A stretch of DNA of 64,000 nt from Micromonosporaceae bacterium (GTDB taxonomy: Bacteria > Actinomycetota > Actinomycetes > Mycobacteriales > Micromonosporaceae), in NCBI GenBank assembly GCA_020027875.1, contig JAHRHA010000007.1, positions 35,397 to 99,396 of the forward strand, in the 5' to 3' direction. How positions within the stretch are numbered: position 1 is the stretch's first letter; every line of letters starts with the position of its first letter. The position numbers were made by a program, and so were the translations under genes. Under the pieces are notes generated by a model. It worked only from the letters and a program-made list of their open reading frames with translations, made no database searches and was not told where the DNA came from. Positions 38,404-46,635 of the stretch are shown here, in pieces.

Positions 38404-38913
38404 TCAGGATGTCCTGGCCGGCCAGTTGACCGGAAGCCGGCCGCCCTGGCTCACAAATGCCCGCAGCACGACATAAGCCGCCACCGCGATAAGGCCCAGA
38501 TTCGCCAGGCCGATGAGGAGGTACTTCAACGCGTACAGCCAGTCGTTGGCGTCGTTGACGCTGTCGAATACGGCGCCCAGGCCGACGAGCAGGGTGACGA
38601 CGCCGAAGAACAATGCGACCGCGTACTCGATCAATGCCACCGTAGCGATCAGCTTGGATCCGGGCAGCACCGGCGCCAGATGCACCGCGAGCAGCACCGC
38701 GACCACTGGCATGGCCCCGACGACGAGATTGTCGAAGCCGGCGTCGCGGGATCGGCCACTGAAGCTGCCGTCACCGGCGATCCACAAGATCAACGAGAAG
38801 AGCAGCGATAGGGCGGCGTACGCGACGAGTGCCCACGCGGCGAGTGCCCGCGGCGACGAGAGGCTCCGCATGAAGCTGGGCCCGGGAGTCGGGTCGGAAG
38901 GGGTGGTCATCAT
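38404..38913 (-). CDS. Hypothetical four-helix membrane protein
   Basis: A 169-residue protein with four hydrophobic segments (AAWALVAYAALSLLFSLILWI, LVVGAMPVVAVLLAVHLAP, IATVALIEYAVALFFGVVTLLV and YLLIGLANLGLIAVAAYVV). AAAGGAGGA directly precedes the double ATG at 38913/38910, so the downstream ATG has the better spacing. No family is recognised. It interrupts the atp operon on the opposite strand. Confidence 0.8.
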   Translation of the reverse strand: MMTTPSDPTPGPSFMRSLSSPRALAAWALVAYAALSLLFSLILWIAGDGSFSGRSRDAGFDNLVVGAMPVVAVLLAVHLAPVLPGSKLIATVALIEYAVALFFGVVTLLVGLGAVFDSVNDANDWLYALKYLLIGLANLGLIAVAAYVVLRAFVSQGGRLPVNWPARTS

Positions 38914-39263
38914 TCCTCCTTTAGCCGAACAGGGTCGGCTAAAGGCGCATGCTATCGAAGTTCGTCGAGTATGGCAGGGTTGACACCCGCGACGCCTGTG
39001 CCTGAATGGACGCCTGTTCCTGGAGAGACGCCGAGCCCCTACGTCGAGTGCCTGCCGCTCTGGGGATGACCTGCTGCCCAAGGTTCCCGAGGAAGAATGG
39101 CGCAACAGCATGAGCGAGGTCGCCGCCGAGTTGGCCAGCACCAGCGGTGCGGCGTACGCCTGAGTCGGCCGACTCCGCCGTCGGGGTCGCGGTGAGGATC
39201 ATCTAGACTCGGCACATCATCGCGGCGTCCGTGCGGGGCGCTGCGTGCGCGAGGAGATCCACG
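38914..39263. other. 350-bp gap between membrane gene and atpC with a coding remnant
   Basis: No complete gene is visible. On the plus strand 39065-39163 reads DDLLPKVPEEEWRNSMSEVA plus a short tail AELASTSGAAYA and a TGA; this resembles the C-terminus of a protein with no corresponding upstream part, so it may be the end of a deleted gene. The region must also contain the promoter of the divergent membrane-protein gene and one for atpC, since atpC is cut off from atpD. Neither promoter could be defined. Confidence 0.35.
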
Positions 39264-39587
39264 GTGGCGAAGCAGTTCCGCGTCCAGGTCGTGTCGGTCG
39301 AGGCCCTGGTCTGGTCGGGCGAGTCTGAGATGGTCGTCGCCCGGACCACCGAGGGTGAGCTTGCCGTGCTCGCGGGCCATGCGCCGCTGCTGGGCCAGCT
39401 CAAGGAGCCGAGCCGGGTGCGCATCAAGGTCAACGGCGGTGACGAGATCGGCTTCGATGTCGCCGGCGGATTCCTCTCCGTGAGCAACGACGACGTGACG
39501 GTGCTCGCCGAGACCGCCCACCCGGCGCAGGGCGAGGACCCGGCTGCAGTTGCGGCACGCGGCACGGCGACGGCCGAAGCGCACTGA
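39264..39587 (+). CDS. atpC: ATP synthase F1 subunit epsilon
   Basis: A 107-residue subunit of the central stalk. The beta-sandwich domain (FRVQVVSVEALVWSGESEMV, TTEGELAVLAGHAPLLGQL, FDVAGGFLSVSNDDVTVLAE) is complete; the C-terminal helical hairpin is short, as in actinobacteria. The GTG at 39264 has GAGGAGATC 5-13 nt upstream. It is normally coupled to atpD; here 982 bp separate them, so it needs its own promoter or readthrough. Confidence 0.95.
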   Translation: MAKQFRVQVVSVEALVWSGESEMVVARTTEGELAVLAGHAPLLGQLKEPSRVRIKVNGGDEIGFDVAGGFLSVSNDDVTVLAETAHPAQGEDPAAVAARGTATAEAH

Positions 39588-39590
39588 TCC

Positions 39591-40034
39591 ATGGCCTTGA
39601 GGATCTTCGAAGTCATTGGCATCGGGGGCCTCATCGTGCTCGTCGGCCTGCTGGCGATCTTCATCCGGCGTGAGCTGATTTCACGCGCGGGCGGCACCAT
39701 CGACATGAACCTGCGCCTGTCCGCGTTCGCGCCTGGTCGGGGCTGGGCGCCCGGCGTTGGCCGCTTCGCCGGGGATGAGCTGCGCTGGTACCGGATGTTC
39801 AGCTTCGGAGTGCGCCCACGGCGGGTGCTCGTGCGGCACAGCCTCGTCGTGGAGAGCCGCCGCCCGCTGGAGGGGGTCGAGCGGATGGCGATGCCCGAGG
39901 GGTGGGTCGTGGTCCGTTGTCGCGCTCGCGGCACCGCGGGAGCCCCGATCGAGATGGCGCTGGCCGAGTCCGCCCTCACCGGCTTCCTCTCGTGGCTTGA
40001 GGCCGCCCCGCCGGGAGCCCTCCGCCGTACCTGA
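39591..40034 (+). CDS. DUF2550 family membrane protein
   Basis: A 147-residue protein with one N-terminal membrane helix (GIGGLIVLVGLLAIFI) and a cytoplasmic DUF2550 domain (GWAPGVGRFAGDELRWYRMFS). The family is found next to atpC in mycobacteria and relatives; function unknown. It starts 3 nt after atpC, so the two form a small operon that moved together away from atpD. Confidence 0.92.
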   Translation: MALRIFEVIGIGGLIVLVGLLAIFIRRELISRAGGTIDMNLRLSAFAPGRGWAPGVGRFAGDELRWYRMFSFGVRPRRVLVRHSLVVESRRPLEGVERMAMPEGWVVVRCRARGTAGAPIEMALAESALTGFLSWLEAAPPGALRRT

Positions 40035-40077
40035 CCCACAGCCGGCCGAGCGGTCTAGCACTCGCTCGACCAATGGC

Positions 40078-40109
40078 GTACAATTTTTTGTACGTACAAG
40101 TTCTTGTAC
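40078..40109 (+). promoter_or_regulatory. Double palindromic operator of yefM-yoeB
   Basis: Two 16-bp palindromes lie head to tail without a gap: GTACAATTTTTTGTAC (40078-40093) and GTACAAGTTCTTGTAC (40094-40109). Both have the form GTACAA-N4-TTGTAC, so their arms are identical and only the 4-nt centres differ. The E. coli YefM operator is known to contain TGTACA-core repeats. Their position 24 bp before the antitoxin start fits autorepression by YefM and the YefM-YoeB complex. Confidence 0.85.
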
Positions 40110-40132
40110 GCGCTTATGGGAGGGGCGGAGCC

Positions 40133-40384
40133 ATGAGAGTCATGACGTACTCGGAGTCGCGCGCACGGTACGCCGAGACGCTCAGTGCCGTGGCGGACGA
40201 TCGAGAAGAGGTCGTCATCACACGTGCCGGCCACGAGCCCGTGGTCATCGTCTCGCTCGACGATTACCAGTCACTGAAGGAGACCGCATACTTGCTCCGG
40301 AGCCCGGAGAACGCGCGTCGCCTGCTCACGTCCATAGACCGGCTGGAGAACGGCGGCGGCGTAGTCCGGGAACTCGCCGAGTGA
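40133..40384 (+). CDS. yefM: YefM-type antitoxin
   Basis: An 83-residue Phd/YefM antitoxin. The N-terminal DNA-binding domain (MTYSESRARYAETLSAVADD, then EEVVITRAGHEPVVIVSLDDYQSL in two parts) is followed by a toxin-neutralising tail (AYLLRSPENARRLL). GGGAGGGGCGGAG lies before ATG 40133; an ATG three codons on is also possible. The stop overlaps the yoeB GTG. It both represses its promoter and masks the RNase active site of YoeB. Confidence 0.95.
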   Translation: MRVMTYSESRARYAETLSAVADDREEVVITRAGHEPVVIVSLDDYQSLKETAYLLRSPENARRLLTSIDRLENGGGVVRELAE

Positions 40385-40638
40385 AGCTCGTCTGGGACGA
40401 GCATGCCTGGGACGACTACGTCTGGTGGCAAGCCCAGGACCGGAGGCTAATCAGGCGCATCAACACGCTGATCCAGGACATCGCCCGCAACGGCAACGAA
40501 GGCATCGGAAAGCCCGAACCGCTGAAGCACGGTTTTCAGGGTTACTGGTCGCGGCGGATCAACGATGAGCACCGACTTGTCTACAAGATCAGCGACGACG
40601 AGATTCGTATCGCCCAATGCCGGTACCACTATCAATAG
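40381..40638 (+). CDS. yoeB: YoeB-type mRNA endoribonuclease toxin
   Basis: An 85-residue RelE-superfamily toxin that cleaves mRNA in the ribosomal A site. The catalytic residues Glu46, Arg65, His83 and Tyr84 occur at exactly the numbers known for E. coli YoeB (GKPEPLKH, NDEHRLVY, CRYHYQ). It starts at GTG 40381, overlapping the antitoxin stop (GTGA). Its 3' end overlaps the stop of the VOC gene on the other strand by 7 bp. Confidence 0.96.
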   Translation: MKLVWDEHAWDDYVWWQAQDRRLIRRINTLIQDIARNGNEGIGKPEPLKHGFQGYWSRRINDEHRLVYKISDDEIRIAQCRYHYQ

Positions 40639-41042
40639 GACGTCGAGTGCGGCGAACCGGCGACGAGTTCGGCCTCGTAGCCGTCGCGGTCCTCGAGATA
40701 GGCTGCGTACGTGTCCGGCCCGCCGGCGTGCGGATGTCGATCCGCGAAGAGCAGCGACCACCCACGGGACGGGGCCGCCTCGACCAGTCGATCGACCTCT
40801 GCCGGCGTACCGGCTTGGAACGCGAGGTGATTGAGCCCCGGCCGGAGCCGTTCGTGGCTATCGGAGGTCAACGCCGGTGACTCTTCCATGACGAGGTACG
40901 TCGTATTCAGTATCCAGGAGCGGCCGGCCGCCCAATTTTGGTGCCGGGCCCAGCCCAACTCGCCGAGCAGCCACCCCCAGCTCTCCTCGGCCCGGGCCAG
41001 CGACGGTACCCACAGCTCGACGTGGTGCAGTCCGCCCGTCAC
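40632..41042 (-). CDS. VOC (glyoxalase/dioxygenase-like) family protein
   Basis: A 136-residue protein with two beta-alpha-beta-beta-beta modules: GGLHHVELWVPSLARAEESW and LNHLAFQAGTPAEVDRL, ending in DTYAAYLEDRDGYEAELVA. His in HHVELWV and Glu in YEAELV are the usual metal ligands. It starts at GTG 41042, overlapping the adenosyltransferase stop (GTGA); a longer ATG form from 41069 is possible. Reaction unknown. Confidence 0.82.
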   Translation of the reverse strand: MTGGLHHVELWVPSLARAEESWGWLLGELGWARHQNWAAGRSWILNTTYLVMEESPALTSDSHERLRPGLNHLAFQAGTPAEVDRLVEAAPSRGWSLLFADRHPHAGGPDTYAAYLEDRDGYEAELVAGSPHSTSY

Positions 41043-41617
41043 GCCGAGGTGCCCCCGCCGGGGACCCATTTCACGTCGCCGTCCGGATTCGCGATCCGGG
41101 AGAGGATGAAAAGCAGGTCCGAGAGGCGGTTGAGATACTTCGCCGCGAGCGCGTTGGTGCGCTCGACATCGGCCTCGATCAGCGCCCAGGCGCGCCGCTC
41201 CGCCCGCCGGCAGACGGTTCGTGCGACGTGCAGGAGCGCTGCTGCCGGCGTACCGCCCGGCAGGATGAACGAATCCAGCTTGGACAGGCGGGCGTTGAAC
41301 TCATCGCACCAGCCCTCCAGCCGGGTCAGGTAGGTCTCGGTCACCCGCAGCGGGGGCCACTTGGGGTCGGGAACGATCGGCGCACATAGATCTGCACCCA
41401 CATCGAAGAGATCATTCTGTACGATCATCAGCACCGCGCGAATTTCCTCGGGGACGTCGCCGAGCGCAAGTGCGACGCCGAGAGCGGCGTTCGTCTCATC
41501 GACGTCGGCGTACGCTTCGATGCGCGGATCGGTCTTGGGGACGCGGGACCCGTCGCCGAGTGCGGTCATGCCGGCATCGCCGGTCTTGGTGTAGATGCGG
41601 GTGAGGTGAACGGCCAT
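41039..41617 (-). CDS. Cob(I)alamin adenosyltransferase, PduO type
   Basis: A 192-residue enzyme that transfers adenosyl from ATP to cob(I)alamin, giving adenosylcobalamin. N-terminal [19 protein letters not shown] and [13 protein letters not shown] form the ATP site; [11 protein letters not shown] and [15 protein letters not shown] match the family. Its product is the cofactor of the ethylmalonyl-CoA mutase encoded 5 kb downstream. It is divergent from murA, as in mycobacteria. Confidence 0.95.
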   Translation of the reverse strand: MAVHLTRIYTKTGDAGMTALGDGSRVPKTDPRIEAYADVDETNAALGVALALGDVPEEIRAVLMIVQNDLFDVGADLCAPIVPDPKWPPLRVTETYLTRLEGWCDEFNARLSKLDSFILPGGTPAAALLHVARTVCRRAERRAWALIEADVERTNALAAKYLNRLSDLLFILSRIANPDGDVKWVPGGGTSA

Positions 41618-41702
41618 GGCGTACAGCCTAGGCACCGCGTCGGGCGTGCCCGCGACGGCGTTCGGAGCCGGCGAGACTTCCGCGTTGGATACGGACCCTA
41701 CG

Positions 41703-43019
41703 ATGTCGGCCGTGGACGTGATGCGGGTGTGGGGCGGGGCCCGACTCGCGGGTGAGGTGACCGTGGCGGGCGCGAAGAACTCCACCCTCAAGCTGATGGC
41801 GGCGGCGCTGCTCGCCGAGGGAAAGACGATTGTGCAGAATGTTCCGCAGATCACGGACATAGCGATCATGGCGGAGGTACTGCGCCGGCTGGGTTGCACC
41901 GTACATGCCCAGGATTACGGCGACCTGATCATCGACGCGCCGGGGGAGCCTGGTGCCGAAACCGACTATGACCTCGTACGACGGCTGCGTGCGTCGATCT
42001 GCGTCCTCGGCCCGCTGCTAGCCCGACGTGGCCACGTGCGTGTAGCGCACCCGGGTGGTGACGCGATCGGATCCCGCGGGCTTGACATGCACGTCGCCGG
42101 GCTCAACCGGATGGGCGCGGAGATCTCCGCCGAGCACGGCTTCATCGTGGCCACGGCGCCCGGCGGGCTTCATGGTGCCACGATCTGGCTCGACTTTCCG
42201 AGCGTCGGCGCTACCGAGAACCTCCTCATGGCCGCGGTCCTCGCCAACGGTGTGACCGAGATCGACAATGCCGCCCGCGAGCCCGAGATCGTCGACATCT
42301 GCACCATGCTGACCGGCATGGGGGCCCACATCGCGGGCGCCGGCTCATCGAAGATCGAGGTTGAGGGCGTACCGGCCCTTCACCCGGTGATCCACCGAAC
42401 GATCGGCGACCGAATCGTGGCCGGCACGTGGGCGTTCGGGGCCGCTATGACCCGGGGCGACGTCACCGTTGGCGGCGTCGACCCCGGCTACCTTGAGATC
42501 GCGCTGGACAAGGTGGCGACCGCGGGTGCGACCGTGGAGACGTATCCAGACGGGTTCCGAGTGCGGATGGACCGCCGGCCGACCGCCCTGGACATCGTCA
42601 CGTTGCCGTTCCCCGGGTTCGCCACCGACCTGCTGCCCATGGCCATCGGACTCGCGTCGGTCAGCGATGGCGCGTCGATGATCACCGAGAACATCTTCGA
42701 TGGCCGCTTCATGTTCGTCCAGGAACTGGTCCGGCTTGGCGCCGAGATCCGCACCGACGGCAAGCACGCAGTGGTACGGGGCAGGGAGCGCCTCTCGGCC
42801 GCCCCGGTTCGCGCCACGGACATCCGGGCCGGGGCGGGCCTCGTCATCGCCGCTCTCTGCGCGGACGGAGTGACCGAGGTGAGCCATGTGCATCACGTGG
42901 ACCGCGGCTACCCGAACTTCGCAGCCGATCTGAACCGGCTGGGCGCCAGGGTGGAGCGGGCCGAGGCTCTGCCCGAGCCGACCTTCCCGTTCCCGTCAAC
43001 ACCACCGACCCGCGGGTAG
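41703..43019 (+). CDS. murA: UDP-N-acetylglucosamine 1-carboxyvinyltransferase
   Basis: The 438-residue enzyme transfers enolpyruvate from PEP to UDP-GlcNAc, the first committed step of peptidoglycan synthesis. [18 protein letters not shown] (substrate Lys25-Asn26) and [13 protein letters not shown] are typical. The catalytic-loop Cys (Cys115 in E. coli) is replaced by Asp120 in [10 protein letters not shown], the state known from Mycobacterium tuberculosis that gives intrinsic fosfomycin resistance. The ATG at 41703 is chosen by homology; the frame is open back to 41616. Confidence 0.96.
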   Translation: MSAVDVMRVWGGARLAGEVTVAGAKNSTLKLMAAALLAEGKTIVQNVPQITDIAIMAEVLRRLGCTVHAQDYGDLIIDAPGEPGAETDYDLVRRLRASICVLGPLLARRGHVRVAHPGGDAIGSRGLDMHVAGLNRMGAEISAEHGFIVATAPGGLHGATIWLDFPSVGATENLLMAAVLANGVTEIDNAAREPEIVDICTMLTGMGAHIAGAGSSKIEVEGVPALHPVIHRTIGDRIVAGTWAFGAAMTRGDVTVGGVDPGYLEIALDKVATAGATVETYPDGFRVRMDRRPTALDIVTLPFPGFATDLLPMAIGLASVSDGASMITENIFDGRFMFVQELVRLGAEIRTDGKHAVVRGRERLSAAPVRATDIRAGAGLVIAALCADGVTEVSHVHHVDRGYPNFAADLNRLGARVERAEALPEPTFPFPSTPPTRG

Positions 43020-43060
43020 GGCGGGCGCTCACGCGGGTTGGGGCTCAGGCGGGTTGGGGC

Positions 43061-43435
43061 TCACGCGGACCAGCCGCCGAGGCGGCGGGCCCGATTCAGT
43101 TCGGCTTCGAAGACGAGCACACGGTGGCGCCCGCCGGTGCCGACGCTGCTCGTGGCCTTGATGCCGGCCTCGGCGAGCATGGACTGCACCCGCTGGGCCT
43201 CCTCGGCGGTATCCACCACGGCCACCGGTGCGAGCAGGCCGAAGTCGTCGGGGTCCGGGCGGGCGTTACCGGTGTGGCCAGAAGTGTCGGTGAGGGTGGC
43301 GCTGTCGGTCGGTGGCCAGGGCGGGTTGGCGCGCCGGTCGCGCCCGAACGTCCACCTCAGCACCAGCCCCAGAAGGGCGATCACCGCGAACGCGATCAGC
43401 ATTTGGGGGAACATGCGACCGTCGAGGAGGGGCAC
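43061..43435 (-). CDS. Small membrane protein with C-terminal DUF2007-like region
   Basis: A 124-residue protein. One membrane helix (MLIAFAVIALLGLVLRWTF) is followed by a linker and a compact domain (VAVVDTAEEAQRVQSMLAEA, GIKATSSVGTGGRHRVLVF) with the look of the small signal-transducing PII-like or DUF2007 fold. The function is unknown. It is convergent with murA. An ATG seven codons downstream is an alternative start. Confidence 0.72.
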   Translation of the reverse strand: MPLLDGRMFPQMLIAFAVIALLGLVLRWTFGRDRRANPPWPPTDSATLTDTSGHTGNARPDPDDFGLLAPVAVVDTAEEAQRVQSMLAEAGIKATSSVGTGGRHRVLVFEAELNRARRLGGWSA

Positions 43436-43539
43436 GAAAGCCAGTCTGCCACCGCGACGTGGCCCGGGAGGCCTGAACGTCCGTTCCGGTGGGCCGGGTA
43501 GGGTGCGCGGCAGCGAGCACGTACGACGGGAGTTGACAG

Positions 43540-44391
43540 ATGGCGGGTCGAGTCGCGGTCATCGGGGCCGGGTTGATGGGTTCGGGCATCGCGCAGGTGG
43601 CTGCACAGGCGGGCTGGGATGTCACCCTGCGTGAGATCGACGACGCCGCGGTCCAGCGTGGACTGGCCGGCATCCGTACCTCGCTGGAGAGATTCGCGAT
43701 CAAGGGACAGCTCGGCCCGGATGATGTGGACGCAATTCTGGGTCGGATCACGTCCACGGTGGATCTGGACGCGGCCGCGGATGCCGACATCGTCGTCGAG
43801 GCGGTCTTCGAGCAACTCGAGGTGAAGCACGCCGTCTTCCGGGAGCTGGATCGGGTGTGCAAGGCCGATGCGGTGCTCGCGACCAACACGTCCGCGATTC
43901 CGGTCACCCAGATCGCCGCGGTCACGGCCCGACCAGAGTCCGTGGTCGGAACCCATTTCTTCTCGCCCGTACCCATGATGAAGCTCTGTGAGTTGGTCAG
44001 AGGATTCAAGACGTCCGACGAGACCCTCGCCCGGGCCCGCGAGTTCGCCGAGGAGATCGGTAAGACGTGCATCGTGGTCAACCGCGACATTGCTGGGTTC
44101 GTCACCACGCGGCTCATCGCCGCTCTCGTCGTCGAGGCGGTGAAGTTGGTCGAGTCGGGCGTGGTAACGCCGGAGGACCTCGACGTAGCCTGCCAGCTCG
44201 GTTTCGGTCACAAGATGGGGCCGCTGGCTACCACCGACCTCACCGGCGTCGACGTCTTGCTGCACGCCACGCGGAACATCTACGCCGACACGGCGGACGA
44301 GAAGTTCTTTCCGCCTGAGCTGCTGCAGCGGATGGTCACCGCGGGTGATCTTGGGCGCAAGGCTGGACGAGGCTTCTACTCATACTCCTGA
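43540..44391 (+). CDS. 3-hydroxybutyryl-CoA dehydrogenase
   Basis: A 283-residue NAD(P)-dependent enzyme. The Rossmann motif is IGAGLMGSGIAQVAA (8-22); VVEAVFEQLEVK, ATNTSAIPVTQIA and THFFSPVPMMKLCELV (catalytic His) follow; the C-terminal domain has DIAGFVTTRL and HKMGPLATTDLTGVD. It interconverts acetoacetyl-CoA and 3-hydroxybutyryl-CoA in butanoate or ethylmalonyl-CoA metabolism. A Rossmann start follows a GGGAG at 43529-43533. Confidence 0.94.
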   Translation: MAGRVAVIGAGLMGSGIAQVAAQAGWDVTLREIDDAAVQRGLAGIRTSLERFAIKGQLGPDDVDAILGRITSTVDLDAAADADIVVEAVFEQLEVKHAVFRELDRVCKADAVLATNTSAIPVTQIAAVTARPESVVGTHFFSPVPMMKLCELVRGFKTSDETLARAREFAEEIGKTCIVVNRDIAGFVTTRLIAALVVEAVKLVESGVVTPEDLDVACQLGFGHKMGPLATTDLTGVDVLLHATRNIYADTADEKFFPPELLQRMVTAGDLGRKAGRGFYSYS

Positions 44392-44456
44392 TCGCACGGT
44401 TTTTCCCCTCCTGAGCGCGTCTGATGCCCACAATGGGGGGGGAAGGGGGAATTGCC

Positions 44457-44750
44457 ATGATCGGTACGATTTTGTGGGCGGTTATCGGCGGCACGATCCT
44501 GGGCTACCTGGGCAAGCTGCTGCTGCCCGGCAGACAGAACATTCCCGCGTGGGCCACCATCGGCGCGGGTATCGCCGCGGCCCTCATCGGCGGGGTGATC
44601 GCGGACTGGATCGGCGTGGGCGACACCGCGGGCATTGACTGGACCCTGCACCTCATCCAGATCGTGCTAGCCGTCCTGGCGATTTGGGCAGTCGCAAGGT
44701 TCTTCGGCCGACGCGGCACAACTCAGACGCCACGCACCACCGGCTACTGA
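44457..44750 (+). CDS. GlsB/YeaQ/YmgE family membrane protein
   Basis: A 97-residue protein with three hydrophobic stretches (ILWAVIGGTILGYLGKLLL, IGAGIAAALIGGVIADWI and LIQIVLAVLAIWAVARFF), the pattern of transglycosylase-associated (PF04226) stress proteins. GGAAGGGGGA lies 6 nt before ATG 44457. The role is unknown, often envelope stress. Confidence 0.85.
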   Translation: MIGTILWAVIGGTILGYLGKLLLPGRQNIPAWATIGAGIAAALIGGVIADWIGVGDTAGIDWTLHLIQIVLAVLAIWAVARFFGRRGTTQTPRTTGY

Positions 44751-44781
44751 CCCGTACGGGGGGCAGAAACCTCGGTGCGGA

Positions 44782-45612
44782 TCAGCCGTCACGCTTCGTG
44801 GTCCAGCGGAACGTGGTCAGGCACAGCATCAGCCCGCCCACACACCAGGCGCCGAGTACGAGGGCGACCTTCCCCAGCTCCCATGATCCGGTGGGCTCCT
44901 GAGTTGCGAAGGCATCCGGCAGGAACACCGAACGCATGCCCTGACACATCCACTTGAGCGGGAAGAGCGCCGCGAACTGTTGCATCCACGTCGGGAGCTG
45001 GGTAAACACGAAGAAGACCCCCGAGATGAACTGCAGCACGAGGGCGACCGGCGTCACGACCGCCGGTGCGCTGCGGCCGGTCCGAGCGACCGAGGAGAAA
45101 GCGATCCCGCAGAGCGTGCACGCGGTGATGCCGAGCAGGCTCACCCAGACGAACGTCAGCCAATCTGCTGCGGTAGTTGGCAGCGATACGCCCACGAGCG
45201 GCATGGCCACGGCGAGCAGGATGATCGTCTCGGCAACCGCTATCACGAGGATCATCAAGATCTTGCCGAGGAAGTAGACCGTCCTGGGCATCGGCGTGCC
45301 GCGGAAACGCTTGAGTACGCCTCGGTCGCGCTCGATGGGTATCTGGATCGCCAACACCTGGAAGCACGTGGTCAGTAGGCTCGCGGCGATCATGCCCGTG
45401 ACCACGTACTGGGAGAATTTCACGCCGGACGAGAGCAGCTCGCCCGTGAAGATCGACCCGAAGATCACGACCATGAGGACCGGGAAGGCCAGGGTGAAGA
45501 CCACTTGCTCGCGGCTTCGGAGGAATTGCTTGAGCTCTGTCTGTCCCTGACGAAGTCCGAGAGTGGGAAGGGTCAGGGTGGACCGCTCCGCCGTTGCTAC
45601 CCGCGTATTCAC
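44782..45612 (-). CDS. ABC-2 type transporter permease
   Basis: A 276-residue membrane protein with six helices of the ABC-2 type: FTLAFPVLMVVIFGSIF, FSQYVVTGMIAASLLTTC, ILMILVIAVAETIILLAVA, LTFVWVSLLGITACTLCGIA and others. RDRGVLKRFRGTPM is the conserved cytoplasmic loop. Its ATG at 45612 overlaps the ATPase stop (ATGA), so the two make one exporter. It probably exports drugs or lipids (daunorubicin-type family). Confidence 0.92.
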   Translation of the reverse strand: MNTRVATAERSTLTLPTLGLRQGQTELKQFLRSREQVVFTLAFPVLMVVIFGSIFTGELLSSGVKFSQYVVTGMIAASLLTTCFQVLAIQIPIERDRGVLKRFRGTPMPRTVYFLGKILMILVIAVAETIILLAVAMPLVGVSLPTTAADWLTFVWVSLLGITACTLCGIAFSSVARTGRSAPAVVTPVALVLQFISGVFFVFTQLPTWMQQFAALFPLKWMCQGMRSVFLPDAFATQEPTGSWELGKVALVLGAWCVGGLMLCLTTFRWTTKRDG

Positions 45613-46496
45613 GCCCTCTCCTTCGTAGAGCTCCCGGTGTCGATCATGGCCAGGTAGGCGTCCTCCAGGCTCGGCCGGGTAATCGTCAGGCTCGGGATCT
45701 CGCCTCCCGCGAAGCGGCCCGCGAGTGCGTAGACGAACGCGGTCGGCTTCTCGGTCTGCGCCGACTCGGGCCCGCCGGGACCGAGCCAGGAGACCGTCGC
45801 GGCGCTCTGCGAGCGTCCGCCCAGCTCACCCGGAGGTCCGGCGGCGATGAGGCGGCCGTCGTTGATGACGCCAACCCGGTCGGCGAGCGCTTCCGCCTCG
45901 TGGAGGTAGTGCGTCGTGAGCAAGATTGTCGTGCCGCCCGCGGCGAGGGCACGGATCAACTCCCAGAACTCGCGCCGTGCTTCCGGGTCGAATCCGGTGG
46001 TCGGCTCGTCAAGGAAGAGCAACTCGGGCCGGCCGATCACACCCAACGCAACGTCGAGGCGCCGCTTCTGGCCGCCGGAGAGGGTGTGGGTCAGCGCGCG
46101 GCGCTTCTCCAACAGGCCCACTCTCTCGATCACTGCGTCGGCGTCGTCAGGGTTCGGGTAGTAGCCAGCGAAGAGTCGAACCACCTCTTCAACCCGCAAC
46201 TCGTAGAACTCGCCGGTGCCCTGCAGCACGATGCCGACGCGGGCGCGCCAGGCGGCCGTGGCATGTGCCGGATCAACGCCGAGGACGCTTACGTCGCCGG
46301 CGTCTCGGCGCCGGTAGCCTTCGAGGATTTCGACCGTGGTCGTCTTGCCGGCACCGTTTGGACCCAGTAGCGCGAAGACCTCGCCCCGAGCGACGGCTAA
46401 GTCCAAGCCGTCGACGGCCACCTCCTGCCCGTATGCCTTGCGCAGGCCTCGCACCTCGATCGCATCGCCCGCGACCGACATCTCGGCGACAGTCAT
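45609..46496 (-). CDS. ABC transporter ATP-binding protein, drug-exporter (DrrA-like) type
   Basis: A 295-residue ABC ATPase. Walker A LLGPNGAGKTTTVEILEGY, signature LSGGQKRRLD, Walker B LLFLDEPTTGFDP and H-loop TTHYLHEAEAL are complete. The C-terminal extension (ITRPSLEDAYLAMI) is typical of DrrA-like proteins. ATG 46496 is preferred; a GTG three codons upstream (46505) is also in frame. It pairs with the permease gene downstream. Confidence 0.93.
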   Translation of the reverse strand: MTVAEMSVAGDAIEVRGLRKAYGQEVAVDGLDLAVARGEVFALLGPNGAGKTTTVEILEGYRRRDAGDVSVLGVDPAHATAAWRARVGIVLQGTGEFYELRVEEVVRLFAGYYPNPDDADAVIERVGLLEKRRALTHTLSGGQKRRLDVALGVIGRPELLFLDEPTTGFDPEARREFWELIRALAAGGTTILLTTHYLHEAEALADRVGVINDGRLIAAGPPGELGGRSQSAATVSWLGPGGPESAQTEKPTAFVYALAGRFAGGEIPSLTITRPSLEDAYLAMIDTGSSTKERA

Positions 46497-46635
46497 GGCG
46501 TCCACTATGGCCCGGGTGCTAGCGATCGGTCACACCCCGCGTGACCAACTTCACCGCATACGCGAGGGTTACCCGGCAGTAGACTACCGCCACCGGGATT
46601 CCTGACCGAGCGTTAAGGTGAAGCGGGAGGCTGCC

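Noticed and set aside
46506..46635. Cobalamin riboswitch before the mutase gene
   Set aside because: The gap is only about 130 bp and no B12-box-like sequence or suitable stem set was visible.
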